This document shows, in pieces, positions 8,787-16,067 of a DNA stretch of 64,000 nucleotides (within the stretch, counting starts at the first letter, position 1; each line of letters begins with the position of its first letter). The stretch covers positions 559,509 to 623,508 of the forward strand of contig DYJE01000001.1 of the NCBI GenBank assembly GCA_020723285.1, written 5' to 3'. The position numbers and the translations under genes are program-made. This stretch comes from Desulforapulum autotrophicum. GTDB taxonomy: Bacteria; Desulfobacterota; Desulfobacteria; Desulfobacterales; Desulfolunaceae. Under the pieces are notes generated by a model. That model ran no database searches. It was not told the origin of the DNA and saw only the letters and a list, made by a program, of their open reading frames with translations.

Positions 8787-8816
8787 TTGAAAAACACAAC
8801 AGATGTGTTGTATAAT
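8787..8816 (+). promoter_or_regulatory. hicAB promoter with embedded operator
   Basis: TTGAAA (8787-8792) and TATAAT (8811-8816) stand 18 bases apart. The spacer contains ACAACA-N4-TGTTGT (8796-8811), a perfect inverted repeat ending on the first base of the -10 box. A HicB dimer bound there would block RNA polymerase, the usual autoregulation of hicAB. The HicA ATG follows at 8824, so the transcript is nearly leaderless. Confidence 0.75.
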
Positions 8817-8823
8817 TCTTTCC

Positions 8824-9003
8824 ATGAATTCAAACGAATTCAAACGCTGGCTTTCAAAACAAGGAGCTACATTTCAGCCTGGGAAGGGGTCCCATCTCAA
8901 AGTCTTTCTCAATGGACGTCAGTCCGTTCTTCCCATGCATGCCAGTGAACTAAAAAAAGGCCTCGTTGAGGCCATCAAGAAACAACTCGGCATCAAGGAG
9001 TGA
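8824..9003 (+). CDS. hicA: HicA-type toxin (mRNA interferase)
   Basis: A 59-residue protein of typical HicA size. It opens with MNSNEFKRWLSKQGA and has the family core GKGSHLKV with the catalytic His of the small double-stranded-RNA-binding-like fold, followed by LPMHASELKKGL. HicA cleaves mRNA and tmRNA when free of its antitoxin. It is followed by hicB only five bases after its stop. The toxin-first order and the operator in the promoter are standard. No truncation is seen, so the pair is probably functional. Confidence 0.92.
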   Translation: MNSNEFKRWLSKQGATFQPGKGSHLKVFLNGRQSVLPMHASELKKGLVEAIKKQLGIKE

Positions 9004-9008
9004 CGGCC

Positions 9009-9425
9009 ATGTTCAATTATCCCGTGAATATCGAAGAGCAACCCGAAGGTGGGTATATCGTTACATTCCCCGATGTCCCCGAGGCGATCACTCAGGGTGA
9101 AGATATGGACGAAGCGCTTCTTTATGCCGTTGATGCTCTGGAAACAGCCTTGTCTTTTTACGTTGAAGACAGAAAACCCCTGCCCGTTCCATCCCTTGCA
9201 GAAGGCCGTCCAACGGTGAGTCCCTCGGCTTTGGAATGCGCAAAACTCGGGGTTTATAAAGAAATGACCGACCAGGGGCTTAAAAAATCGGATCTCGCCA
9301 GAAAGCTGGGCTGGCATATGCCCCAGGTTGACAGGCTGTTCGATCTGAAACATGCCTCTCGGATAGACCAGCTTGAAGCCGCCGCCCGTGCCATGGGCCG
9401 CCATATCGAAATACATGTCGTGTGA
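9009..9425 (+). CDS. hicB: HicB-type antitoxin
   Basis: A 138-residue protein. ATG 9009 has AAGGAG at 8995-9000; a GTG at 9000 in frame is inside that site. The N-terminal RNase H-like HicB fold shows in GGYIVTFPDVPEAITQGED. The C-terminal about 55 residues form a helix-turn-helix (KKSDLARKLGWHMPQVDRL) that should bind the inverted repeat in the hicA promoter. It neutralises HicA by direct binding and represses the operon. Confidence 0.92.
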   Translation: MFNYPVNIEEQPEGGYIVTFPDVPEAITQGEDMDEALLYAVDALETALSFYVEDRKPLPVPSLAEGRPTVSPSALECAKLGVYKEMTDQGLKKSDLARKLGWHMPQVDRLFDLKHASRIDQLEAAARAMGRHIEIHVV

Positions 9426-9778
9426 TACACGACCGGCCGAACCTCGTTTTTTAACCATCAGCCGACCGCCATTTTTTTCTCTGGGCCGATAACCTCATCC
9501 ATATTGGGTTTGACAGCGCCAATCCTTTTGATTTATAAATAATAAACAGTGTTCATCACCCCGATCAGCCCAGTTACACCCAAATAACAAAAAACGATAC
9601 ACGTTCAACACCCAAAAAGGCTGGCGTGTTCTTTTACAAGACGAGCGAAAAAGCACATGACATCTCCACAATCATCACCCCAGTATTTGTCACAGGCTAC
9701 ACATCCGGACGGCGGCCGGCGAACAAGCGGGCTGCCTCTGTCATTCTCAACGCAGTTGAAACGACAAAGGAGAAGTGC
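9426..9778 (+). other. gene-free leader region with one promoter
   Basis: 353 bases between hicB and the secreted-protein gene. TTGACA at 9510-9515 and TATAAA at 9534-9539 (18-base spacer) form a plausible sigma-70 promoter, which would leave a leader of about 230 bases before 9779. An in-frame extension of the downstream gene exists from 9626, but it lacks a ribosome-binding site and would place the signal peptide in the interior. No RNA gene or repeat was recognised. Confidence 0.5.
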
Positions 9779-10399
9779 ATGAAAAACATTCTTTTCTTTT
9801 TGATCCTTGGTTTATGTCTAAGCACTGCAACGCCTTCCCATGCCATTCTGATTCCCCTCACCGAAGCCCAGATGCGGGCCATCGTGGGTCAGGCCGGTGT
9901 GAGCATTGAAATCGAGTACATTATTTTCGAACAGGACATAGGAGAAATCGCCTACACCGACGACGACGGCGTGGACGGGCGGGAGGCGTCGGCCTACATC
10001 AGGGACACGCACATCCGGAAAGTCTACAAATCCATTTACACGGAAGATGAATTCAAATCAGCCTTTGCCGAGGCCACAAAAACCACCGCCAATCCTGAAG
10101 GCGTCACACCCATGTCACCCTGGAAAGGATTTTCGCCCATCACCATCGATGTCGGGGCCTGCAAACTTCTCACCGCCATCCGGGATGACAGTTCCGACGG
10201 TACAAATCCCACGACAGAACCGGTGGTGGGTATCGTGGCAGGCCTTCCCACACTGATGGTCAACACCACAAGTGAAGAATTCTCCGTCGGTGTGTCCATG
10301 GCAGGTGCCATCAACGACAACAAGGATTTCATTCATGTAAAAACCGAAGGAAGCGCAGTGTTCATTCTGGGAGGGACCGTGGAAATCGCGGCAAGGTGA
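9779..10399 (+). CDS. secreted protein with DUF6160-like N-terminus
   Basis: A 206-residue protein. ATG 9779 follows AAGGAG and opens a clean signal peptide (hydrophobic core LFFLILGLCLST, cleavage likely after SHA). The mature start, LTEAQMRAIVGQAGVSIEIE, resembles the motif 'L-x-E-x-M-x-x-V-x-GQAG-V/I-x-I' seen at the start of DUF6160-type surface or filament proteins. The rest is rich in Asp, Thr and Gly, has no transmembrane segment and is predicted mostly beta. Function is unknown. It stands alone, with its own promoter and a strong hairpin downstream. The family assignment rests on the short N-terminal motif and is tentative. Confidence 0.6.
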   Translation: MKNILFFLILGLCLSTATPSHAILIPLTEAQMRAIVGQAGVSIEIEYIIFEQDIGEIAYTDDDGVDGREASAYIRDTHIRKVYKSIYTEDEFKSAFAEATKTTANPEGVTPMSPWKGFSPITIDVGACKLLTAIRDDSSDGTNPTTEPVVGIVAGLPTLMVNTTSEEFSVGVSMAGAINDNKDFIHVKTEGSAVFILGGTVEIAAR

Positions 10400-10421
10400 T
10401 TTTGAAAAGGATGGGTAAAGC

Positions 10422-10448
10422 GTGTACGGAGAGTGTCTCTCCGTACAC
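10422..10448. terminator. 12-bp perfect hairpin between convergent genes
   Basis: GTGTACGGAGAG, loop TGT, CTCTCCGTACAC: a perfect 12-bp stem with a 3-base loop between the stop of the secreted-protein gene and the rubredoxin-like gene on the other strand. There is no good T-run on either side (ATAATC follows), so it may be a processing or mRNA-stabilising hairpin, not a standard intrinsic terminator. Confidence 0.55.
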
Positions 10449-10460
10449 ATAATCAAAGGA

Positions 10461-10643
10461 TTATTTATGAATCGGTGCAGAATCGGGTTTGGGTTTGATC
10501 CGGTTGTCCGCTCCTTCGTGGATGTCCGGGGTGTACACCGTCACATCCAGAAACGAGCAGGCCACATGGCAGGCCGGGCATTTTTCAGGGGGTGCTTCAC
10601 TTTTAAACTGATATCCGCATTGTTCACATTTCCAGGTATTCAT
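10461..10643 (-). CDS. small rubredoxin-like iron protein
   Basis: A 60-residue protein. MNTWKCEQCGYQFKSE carries Cys6 and Cys9; EKCPACHVACSF carries Cys22 and Cys25, giving the CxxC...CPxC iron site of rubredoxin and of the rubrerythrin tail. The C-terminal half (VTVYTPDIHEGADNRI) is conserved in anaerobe rubredoxin-like proteins. It has no catalytic domain and probably shuttles electrons in peroxide or oxygen defence. It lies 29 bases after the rubrerythrin-like gene in the same direction, which would supply its partner. Confidence 0.8.
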   Translation of the reverse strand: MNTWKCEQCGYQFKSEAPPEKCPACHVACSFLDVTVYTPDIHEGADNRIKPKPDSAPIHK

Positions 10644-10672
10644 ATCCTTCCTCCTTCATGTTACGGTGAATG

Positions 10673-11128
10673 TCACCAGACTTCGGGATAGGCCGCATTG
10701 ACGAAAGCCTGTTCCATCTTGAACTTGTGTTCTTTTTCCATGGCCGCGAGGTTGTTGAACACGGTTCTTTGTTCCGGATCTTCACAGCCTTCGGACAGAA
10801 TCGTGTAACGCATCACCGCCATTTCTTCGCTTTTCATGGCGATGGCAAAAGCGTCCGCAGGTTTCATGTCGTCTGAAAGAACCGGAAACTCCATGGTTTC
10901 AGAGACCTTGTAATCTTTTGATCCGTCGAATTTCCGTTCGTTGACGGGTTTGGCGTAGATGTCTTTCAAAATGGCCTGATGGGTTCTTTCCTCCCTGGCA
11001 AACTGATTGAACAGATCCTTCAGAGTCTGATTGCTCAACCGTTCGGCAATGCTTTCATAAAAAGCCTCCGCCTCCACTTCGCATTCAATGGCAAAACCAA
11101 TGATTTTTTCGTATGCGTCACGTTCCAT
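10673..11128 (-). CDS. rubrerythrin-like ferritin-family di-iron protein
   Basis: A 151-residue four-helix-bundle protein. The ATG at 11128 has GGAGG five bases upstream; a GTG two codons earlier is less likely. Iron-ligand patterns are ECEVEAEAFY, REERTHQAIL, EEMAVMRY and MEKEHKFKME, matching the paired E...ExxH motifs of rubrerythrin. The rubredoxin domain normally fused at the C-terminus is absent and is encoded separately by the next gene. It likely reduces hydrogen peroxide in the cytoplasm. Confidence 0.82.
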   Translation of the reverse strand: MERDAYEKIIGFAIECEVEAEAFYESIAERLSNQTLKDLFNQFAREERTHQAILKDIYAKPVNERKFDGSKDYKVSETMEFPVLSDDMKPADAFAIAMKSEEMAVMRYTILSEGCEDPEQRTVFNNLAAMEKEHKFKMEQAFVNAAYPEVW

Positions 11129-11155
11129 CCACACCTCCTCATGCAGCGTTCCATG

Positions 11156-11185
11156 TTAATAATATGCACAACCATTAAGGGTCAA
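11156..11185 (-). promoter_or_regulatory. sigma-70 promoter of the rubrerythrin-like operon
   Basis: On the minus strand TTGACC (11185-11180) and TATTAA (11161-11156) are separated by 18 bases, with transcription expected near 11149 and the ATG at 11128. No clear PerR or Fur palindrome was found. The rest of 11186-11407 shows nothing recognisable. Confidence 0.6.
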
Positions 11186-11407
11186 TCTTTCTCGGACCGT
11201 GTTCCCCAAACAAAGTCGACAGCTGACATGATCCTCGGATTCAATGAGCGGTCATTTTGTTATCGTGAATTTTGATCGTTTTTTATCAGCAAAGAGCATG
11301 CCGTTGAATTTATGAAGCCGTTGAAAAATGAATGATTGCCATTATACGGATTTCATCACTGAGCGTCAAACCCTTTGTTCTTTTCCAGTTCCAGCCCGCA
11401 TCACCTG

Positions 11408-12916
11408 TCAGACCGGGCCTCTGACATGCCCTGAAGCCACCAGGTACAAAAGAACCTCATCATCACCGCCATCCAGAATCATCGCGGCCTCCCCGTCGAA
11501 AAACGCGCCGATTCCGCAACATCCCAGATCAAAGGATGTGGCGGCGAGGTAAATGATCTGGCCGAGAAAACCGGCATTCATCATGATGCTGCGGTATGCC
11601 CTTGGCCCCTGGTATTTTTCCGCCTGTCTTACGTCAGCCGTCATCAGAACATGAACAGAGGCATGGGCCAGCCATCGCTGATCAAGGCAGGCCCCGGCCA
11701 TAAGGGCATTTTTACCGCCGTTGTCCACACACACAAGGCCGTGTCCTCCTTTATCTATCCTGTACTGGCCCGACTCCAGACCCTCGGTGTTCTGAACGAG
11801 CAATTCAAGGTGGAATGCGTTTTGAACCCGGCTTACTGTTTCCATGAAAGCAACCCCTTTCACCACCAGACTCAGAAAATTGAAAAATTTTTCATTTTCA
11901 AGGGGTTTCACATGGAAATTCCTGCGGGATCTGCGCCGTGCCAACGCTTCTGAAAAAGACAGACCGCCAGGAACGGCTGTGCCCATGGGCCAGGAAATCG
12001 CCTCATCTTTCACACGGCCGGGCTTTGTCCTGCCCCATGCCCGGCTGACAGGAGGTTTCTGCCCGGCGATCACACCCGAACGGTGGATGTGATAAACAGC
12101 CGCAGGGATGTCGCATCCAGCGCCGTTTCCGTAATCCGGCCGGGGCATGGTGCAGGTCATGCCCCAGACGTCTGGAGACACATGTGTCTCGGAAACAGCA
12201 TCATTCCAGGTATACACGCTGATTTTTGCCAGACAGACTTCCATCGAAGAATCAAGACCGAGAAATCCGTTCACGTGTTCGTCGTCGAAATCGTATTCCA
12301 GTTTGGCATGAAAGCCCAGTAAGCGGGCGGCCAGAAGGATGTTCGCCGCCACGTGTCCGGTATCGTTCAGAATGTACCGGTAGGCCCTGTCCCGGTATTT
12401 CCAGACGGAACGAAAAAACACACCACCAAGATACACGACAGCAAAAGGGCCGGAAGGTTGCCCACCGCCGTCTGTATTCGTTTTGAGCCGTTCCAGGAAT
12501 GATCCGTCGATCCGGTGGTGGTAAAGCCCCGAGGGCAGCCCGTCCACACGGCGCGCATCCACATAGATGTCCACGGGGTAAAGGGCTCCCGCCGACGCGG
12601 CGCTCCTGAACGTATAGATTCCGGCCCCATGACGCCTCACGGATGTGATGCCCGAACCCATGGAAAGGAGATTGGAAAGGGAGTTAAGATCGGGCTGGGA
12701 GGGTGATTCCTGTTCTTTGGCGGAGTCCAGAAGATCCCCGAGAGACGCTGTGCCGAGACTCCGAATCGGCGCAAGGTCTGCGGTTTCCGCACCAGGATAA
12801 CGTTTGATCACATCGGGCTGAGCAGCCCAGTCCAGCCGATGACCGGCCATTCGAAAACGGTGATGCTCCGTGGCCCTGTGGTAATTCCACGCCGTCAAAG
12901 TTTGGCCGTCCATCAT
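11408..12916 (-). CDS. tandem SagB/ThcOx-type nitroreductase-like oxidoreductase
   Basis: A 503-residue protein with two nitroreductase-fold halves. The first (about 90-270) contains RSAASAGALYPVDIYV and NDTGHVAANILLAA; the second (about 310-500) contains ARRRSRRNF, MMNAGFLGQIIYLAA and CCGIGAFFD. These are the FMN-binding patterns of SagB/McbC dehydrogenases, which oxidise azolines in peptide maturation. No cyclodehydratase (YcaO) or precursor peptide lies nearby, so a peptide role is not supported here. ATG 12916 (or 12913) follows AAAGGAA. It lies 13 bases after a selenoprotein gene and shares its sigma-54 promoter, so a thiol/selenol-linked redox function is the better guess. Confidence 0.8.
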   Translation of the reverse strand: MMDGQTLTAWNYHRATEHHRFRMAGHRLDWAAQPDVIKRYPGAETADLAPIRSLGTASLGDLLDSAKEQESPSQPDLNSLSNLLSMGSGITSVRRHGAGIYTFRSAASAGALYPVDIYVDARRVDGLPSGLYHHRIDGSFLERLKTNTDGGGQPSGPFAVVYLGGVFFRSVWKYRDRAYRYILNDTGHVAANILLAARLLGFHAKLEYDFDDEHVNGFLGLDSSMEVCLAKISVYTWNDAVSETHVSPDVWGMTCTMPRPDYGNGAGCDIPAAVYHIHRSGVIAGQKPPVSRAWGRTKPGRVKDEAISWPMGTAVPGGLSFSEALARRRSRRNFHVKPLENEKFFNFLSLVVKGVAFMETVSRVQNAFHLELLVQNTEGLESGQYRIDKGGHGLVCVDNGGKNALMAGACLDQRWLAHASVHVLMTADVRQAEKYQGPRAYRSIMMNAGFLGQIIYLAATSFDLGCCGIGAFFDGEAAMILDGGDDEVLLYLVASGHVRGPV

Positions 12917-12929
12917 CAGTTCCTTTTCT

Positions 12930-13268
12930 TTAACCAAAGATTCCCTTGTACATTGTCTCGTTAAAACCCACCAGCAGCCTGCTGCCAACAGCTACGGACG
13001 GGGCTCTGAGATTTCCGCTCCGGCCCATGACTTCTTTCAGAATGGCGTCTCTGTTCGCCATAACGGGCGGCAGTTCCAGGACCGTCTTTCCTTTGGCGAT
13101 GACCACAACCTCGTACTTCCTCACCAGATCCCACACCGCATCTTCGTCAAATTTCACTTTTTTTGCATCCACGTCTTCACGGATCGTGTGTTCCCCCTGC
13201 CCGAGAACCTCCCGGGCCTTGGTTGTGGACACTCAGTTCTTGCGCATGTACGCCCAGTTGATTTCCAT
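12930..13268 (-). CDS. selenocysteine-containing ArsC/Spx-like thioredoxin-fold protein
   Basis: A 112-residue selenoprotein, read as ATG at 13268, an in-frame TGA at 13235-13233 (residue 12), and stop at 12930. GAGGTG precedes the ATG. The first 11 residues (MEINWAYMRKN) continue without a frame change into VSTTKAREVLG, so Sec sits where ArsC/Spx-type proteins keep their active Cys (N-C-x-x-C/T-x-x-K/R-A). The motif is U-x-x-T. Residues 80-112 (GNLRAPSVAVGSRLLVGF) match the cis-Pro/APS segment of the fold. A SECIS-like hairpin lies directly after the TGA. Probably a selenol-dependent reductase partnered with the SagB-type enzyme downstream. An annotation that treats TGA as a stop would miss the active site. 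Confidence 0.85.
13199..13217 (-). promoter_or_regulatory. bacterial SECIS hairpin for UGA decoding
   Basis: GCCCGGGAGGTTCTCGGGC, minus strand, begins 15 bases after the TGA. It folds into an 8-bp stem (one G-U pair) with apical loop GGU, 24 bases past the TGA. Bacterial SECIS elements bound by SelB have a small apical loop starting with G or GG about 16-37 bases after the UGA; E. coli fdhF has a GGUC loop. The hairpin lies within coding sequence, as expected in bacteria. Confidence 0.8.
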
Positions 13269-13339
13269 GCTTCACCTCGCTAAATTTTTCAGGGTAACAG
13301 ATAACAGGCAGATTCCTTGTTTTACATTGGAATGGCTGA

Positions 13340-13353
13340 GCAAACTCTGTGCC
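13340..13353 (-). promoter_or_regulatory. sigma-54 promoter of the selenoprotein/SagB operon
   Basis: On the minus strand CGGCACAGAGTTTGCT contains GG (13353-13352) and GC (13341-13340) with exactly 10 bases between, close to the consensus TGGCAC-N5-TTGC. Transcription is expected near 13329, about 60 bases before the selenoprotein ATG. It lies in the gap after the sigma-54 activator gene, which is the obvious regulator. GATTC-AAC-GAATC at 13381-13393 is a possible activator site. Confidence 0.75.
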
Positions 13354-13383
13354 GGTTACAGAAAAAATCATTGATTAGTGGAT

Positions 13384-14727
13384 TCAACGAATCAAGGCGT
13401 CGTCATCTTTCCGTATGCCGTGCCGGATCATTTTACGGCGGAGGGTGTTCTTGTCGACGCCAAGCTGGCGCGCCGTGGCCATGGTTTTCCAGTCGTTCCG
13501 CCGCAAAGACTGAATGATCAGGCGTTTTTCCGACTCGGCAAGGCTAAGGGGCGCAAAGGCTTCCAGACTTGACACGCCGTCCTGGAATCGGTCCGGGAGA
13601 TGGCAGGGGAAAATCAGCCCTTCTCGGCACAGAACAAAGGCATGTTCCATGATATTCTCAAGTTCACGGATGTTACCCGGGAAATTGTACATCAGAAGCT
13701 GGGCCATGGATTCCGGGGCAAGACCCAAAATCCGTTTGCCTGTCTTGGCGTTGAACTGTTCGATGAAGTGATCCACCAGAAGCGGAATGTCTTCCTTCCT
13801 TTCAAGAAGGGGCGGAAGGTTCATGCGGATCACGTTGATCCGGTAATACAGATCCTCCCTGAATCGCCCCTCTTTCACAAGGCTTTCCAGATCATGATGG
13901 GTGGCCACCAGAACCCGTGCGTTGGTTTCCGATGTCTGCGTGGCACCCAGAGGTTCGTAGGTCCGTTCCTGAAGAACACGCAAAAGCCTCACCTGGGCTG
14001 CGAGGGGGATATCCCCGATTTCATCGAGAAAAATGGTGCCGTTCTGGGCCATGGCGAAACGGCCCGGTTTATCGGTTTTGGCATCGGTGAACGCGCCTTT
14101 CCTGTAGCCGAACAGTTCGGATTCCACCAGGGTTTCCGGCATGGCCCCGCAGTTCACCGCCACAAACGGTCCCTTGCTGTGCTGACTGTGGTTGTGAATG
14201 GCCCGGGCCAGAAGTTCCTTGCCTGTTCCGGTGGGACCGGTAATAAGAACGGTACTCCGGCTTTCGGCAATCTGGGGCAGAATGGAGAAATACCGCTGCA
14301 TCATTCGGTTCTTGCTTACGATATCATCAAAGGACATTTCTTTTTTAAACGCTTTCCGAAGACGCGTCACTTCCGTAAGGTCCCTGAAAATCTCGACGCC
14401 GCCGATCATCTGACCCCTGGAATCCCTCAGCACGGCGGTGTTGACGCTCACGGGAATGACCCGGTCGTCGGCCCGTGTGATAAACACCGGCATGTCTGTG
14501 GAGGGGGAGGATGTGCTGATGGTGTTCTTCAGAATGCAGCCGTCGTCACAGATCGAAGTCCTGAAAATCTCGCAGCATTTTTTCCCCACGGCGGCGGAAC
14601 GGGGAAAGCCTGTGATCTCCTCGGCGGCCCTGTTGAACGTCATGATGCGGAACTCCATGTTCACGGTAAACACGCCGTCTTCGATGCTTTCAAGGATCAC
14701 GTGGTAGTTGTTGAGTATCGAGTGCAT
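13384..14727 (-). CDS. PAS-domain sigma-54-dependent transcriptional activator
   Basis: A 447-residue regulator. ATG 14727 follows GGAGG; 27 further in-frame codons upstream are possible but lack a ribosome-binding site. Residues 1-120 are a PAS sensor domain with a cysteine cluster (Cys51, Cys52, Cys60, Cys64) that could sense redox or hold a metal. Residues 140-370 are the AAA+ domain: Walker A GPTGTGKE (164-171) and the sigma-54 contact loop GAFTDA (211-216). The C-terminus is a Fis-type helix-turn-helix (TARQLGVDKNTLRRKM). It sits between two divergent operons that both have sigma-54 promoters, so it should switch on both. There is no receiver domain, so sensing is direct. Confidence 0.92.
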   Translation of the reverse strand: MHSILNNYHVILESIEDGVFTVNMEFRIMTFNRAAEEITGFPRSAAVGKKCCEIFRTSICDDGCILKNTISTSSPSTDMPVFITRADDRVIPVSVNTAVLRDSRGQMIGGVEIFRDLTEVTRLRKAFKKEMSFDDIVSKNRMMQRYFSILPQIAESRSTVLITGPTGTGKELLARAIHNHSQHSKGPFVAVNCGAMPETLVESELFGYRKGAFTDAKTDKPGRFAMAQNGTIFLDEIGDIPLAAQVRLLRVLQERTYEPLGATQTSETNARVLVATHHDLESLVKEGRFREDLYYRINVIRMNLPPLLERKEDIPLLVDHFIEQFNAKTGKRILGLAPESMAQLLMYNFPGNIRELENIMEHAFVLCREGLIFPCHLPDRFQDGVSSLEAFAPLSLAESEKRLIIQSLRRNDWKTMATARQLGVDKNTLRRKMIRHGIRKDDDALIR

Positions 14728-15098
14728 CCGTGCCTCCGGTAATCTGCTGTTTACGCGGCAATCCAAACATTTCGCTGGGGTTCGCGTCCGAAAAATCCGT
14801 TTCGCCAAACACCGTATGCTCCTCCAAGAGGTTCGTCAACAAAAAAAGATGCGGATTGTTCCCATTCATCCGGCCATCCGGGTTCAATTCGTTCCATCAT
14901 TACAGCGCACTCAAACGCCTGTTAAATATTTATTGCTCATTTTTTTAGTAAGTTGGATAACAAACACCTCTCTCACAAAAAAACAGGCATCTCTCTTGCT
15001 ATCCTGGTTATCAGCGCATGCCTTTCTCAGATCCGCGAACAACCGAACTCTGACGTGCCGTTTAAAATGACAACGTGCCAAACCAAGGAGGTCAAGTC
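14728..15098. other. regulatory gap between the sigma-54 activator and usp-tmc
   Basis: 371 bases between divergent genes. It holds the activator's ribosome-binding site (near 14733), the sigma-54 promoter at 14986-14999 and a leader of about 90 bases ending in AAGGAGG before 15099. AATTCGTTCCATC (14887-14899) partly resembles ATTCGTTGAATCC at the other target promoter and may be an activator site. No small RNA was recognised. Confidence 0.5.
14986..14999 (+). promoter_or_regulatory. sigma-54 promoter of the usp-tmcDCBA operon
   Basis: AGGCATCTCTCTTGCT has GG at 14986-14987 and GC at 14998-14999, exactly 10 bases apart, with TTGC at the -12 element. Expected start near 15011. It faces away from the activator gene. 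The match to the -24 element (GGCAT for GGCAC) is slightly weaker than at the other promoter. Confidence 0.65.
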
Positions 15099-16067
15099 AT
15101 GTTCCGAAAGATCCTTTTCGCCACCACGGCTTCGCCGGCCTGCGATCACGCGGCGGCCGCAGCATTCAACCTTGCACGAAAATACAAAGCCCGTCTCATC
15201 ATCTTCCATGTGTTCGGTGTGCCCACCAGGGGCCACGGACCGTATATCGTGGACGTGAAAACAGGCCAGGAGGAAAACCTGACAGACCGGGAGTACACGG
15301 CCTGGATCCGGGAAGAGATCCGTAACATCTACGCCGACGACATCAAAAAGACCCAGAATCTGGAAATCGATTGTGGCGTCGGAGTGCCCTACCGAGAAAT
15401 TCTGAGAAAAGCCCGGGCCGAAGACGTGGATGCCATTGTCATGGGAAGTCACACCTGCATGGCTGACGGAAGCACCACAAAATACCGGAACGTGGTGGGC
15501 GACACACTCCAGTATGTGGCCAAAAACGCCCGCTGCCCGGTTTTCGTCATCAGCAGACCGTGCACCAAGTGCCTCTGGGAAACCAGCAGCATCGTCTGTG
15601 CCACAGACTTCTCAAAAGCATCCCACGCCGCGTTCCTGTTCGCCAGCTCCATGGCCCGGGAAATCGGCTGCCGCCTTCTGATATTCCACAGTGTGGACAT
15701 CACGCCCAAACATTTCGGAATCCTTGAAAACCAGGAAAGCATCGAAAAGAAAGTCCAGGCCGCCAGAAACCGCATCGAACGGGAATACCTGCCCCTCATG
15801 CAGGGCATCGACAAATACGAAATCCATGTCTGGGAAGGCATTCCCCATGTGGAACTCCTGAAGTTCGCCAGGGAGACGGAAGCCAACCTTCTGGTCATGG
15901 CCCACCGGAAAAGTGAATCAGCCAGTGACGAAAGCCCGCTGGGCAGCATGGTGGAACAGGTGGTTTTAAGGGCGTCCTGTCCCGTGGTCAGTGTGAACAG
16001 ACCCTTGACCGAAAAGAAAACAGGCCTCTGGACCATGGACAGGGAGATGGCCCATGCTGCTCACTAA
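15099..16067 (+). CDS. tandem universal stress protein
   Basis: A 322-residue cytoplasmic protein; ATG 15099 follows AAGGAGG. It has two Usp domains (about 1-155 and 165-312), each starting with a beta strand plus ATxxS/ATDFSKAS. The first ends with DAIVMGSHT and PVFVISRP; the second ends with LLVMAHRKS, LGSMVEQVV and CPVVSVNRP, the G-(2)-G-(9)-G(S/T)-like nucleotide-binding region. A universal stress protein next to the Tmc complex is also seen in Desulfovibrio, so this is a conserved partner and perhaps an energy-state sensor. It overlaps tmcD by 14 bases. Confidence 0.88.
   Translation: MFRKILFATTASPACDHAAAAAFNLARKYKARLIIFHVFGVPTRGHGPYIVDVKTGQEENLTDREYTAWIREEIRNIYADDIKKTQNLEIDCGVGVPYREILRKARAEDVDAIVMGSHTCMADGSTTKYRNVVGDTLQYVAKNARCPVFVISRPCTKCLWETSSIVCATDFSKASHAAFLFASSMAREIGCRLLIFHSVDITPKHFGILENQESIEKKVQAARNRIEREYLPLMQGIDKYEIHVWEGIPHVELLKFARETEANLLVMAHRKSESASDESPLGSMVEQVVLRASCPVVSVNRPLTEKKTGLWTMDREMAHAAH

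Noticed and set aside
11408-12916. Thiazole/oxazole-modified peptide cluster around the SagB-type gene
   Set aside because: No YcaO cyclodehydratase, precursor peptide or exporter lies nearby; the neighbours are a selenoprotein and redox genes.
13600-14742. 380-codon open frame on the plus strand
   Set aside because: Antisense to the sigma-54 activator, which has complete AAA+ motifs; the translation is low-complexity His/Gly-rich.
14728-14808. 27-codon N-terminal extension of the sigma-54 activator
   Set aside because: No ribosome-binding site at its start, whereas the ATG at 14727 has GGAGG at good spacing; the extension contains CLDC but no conservation can be judged.
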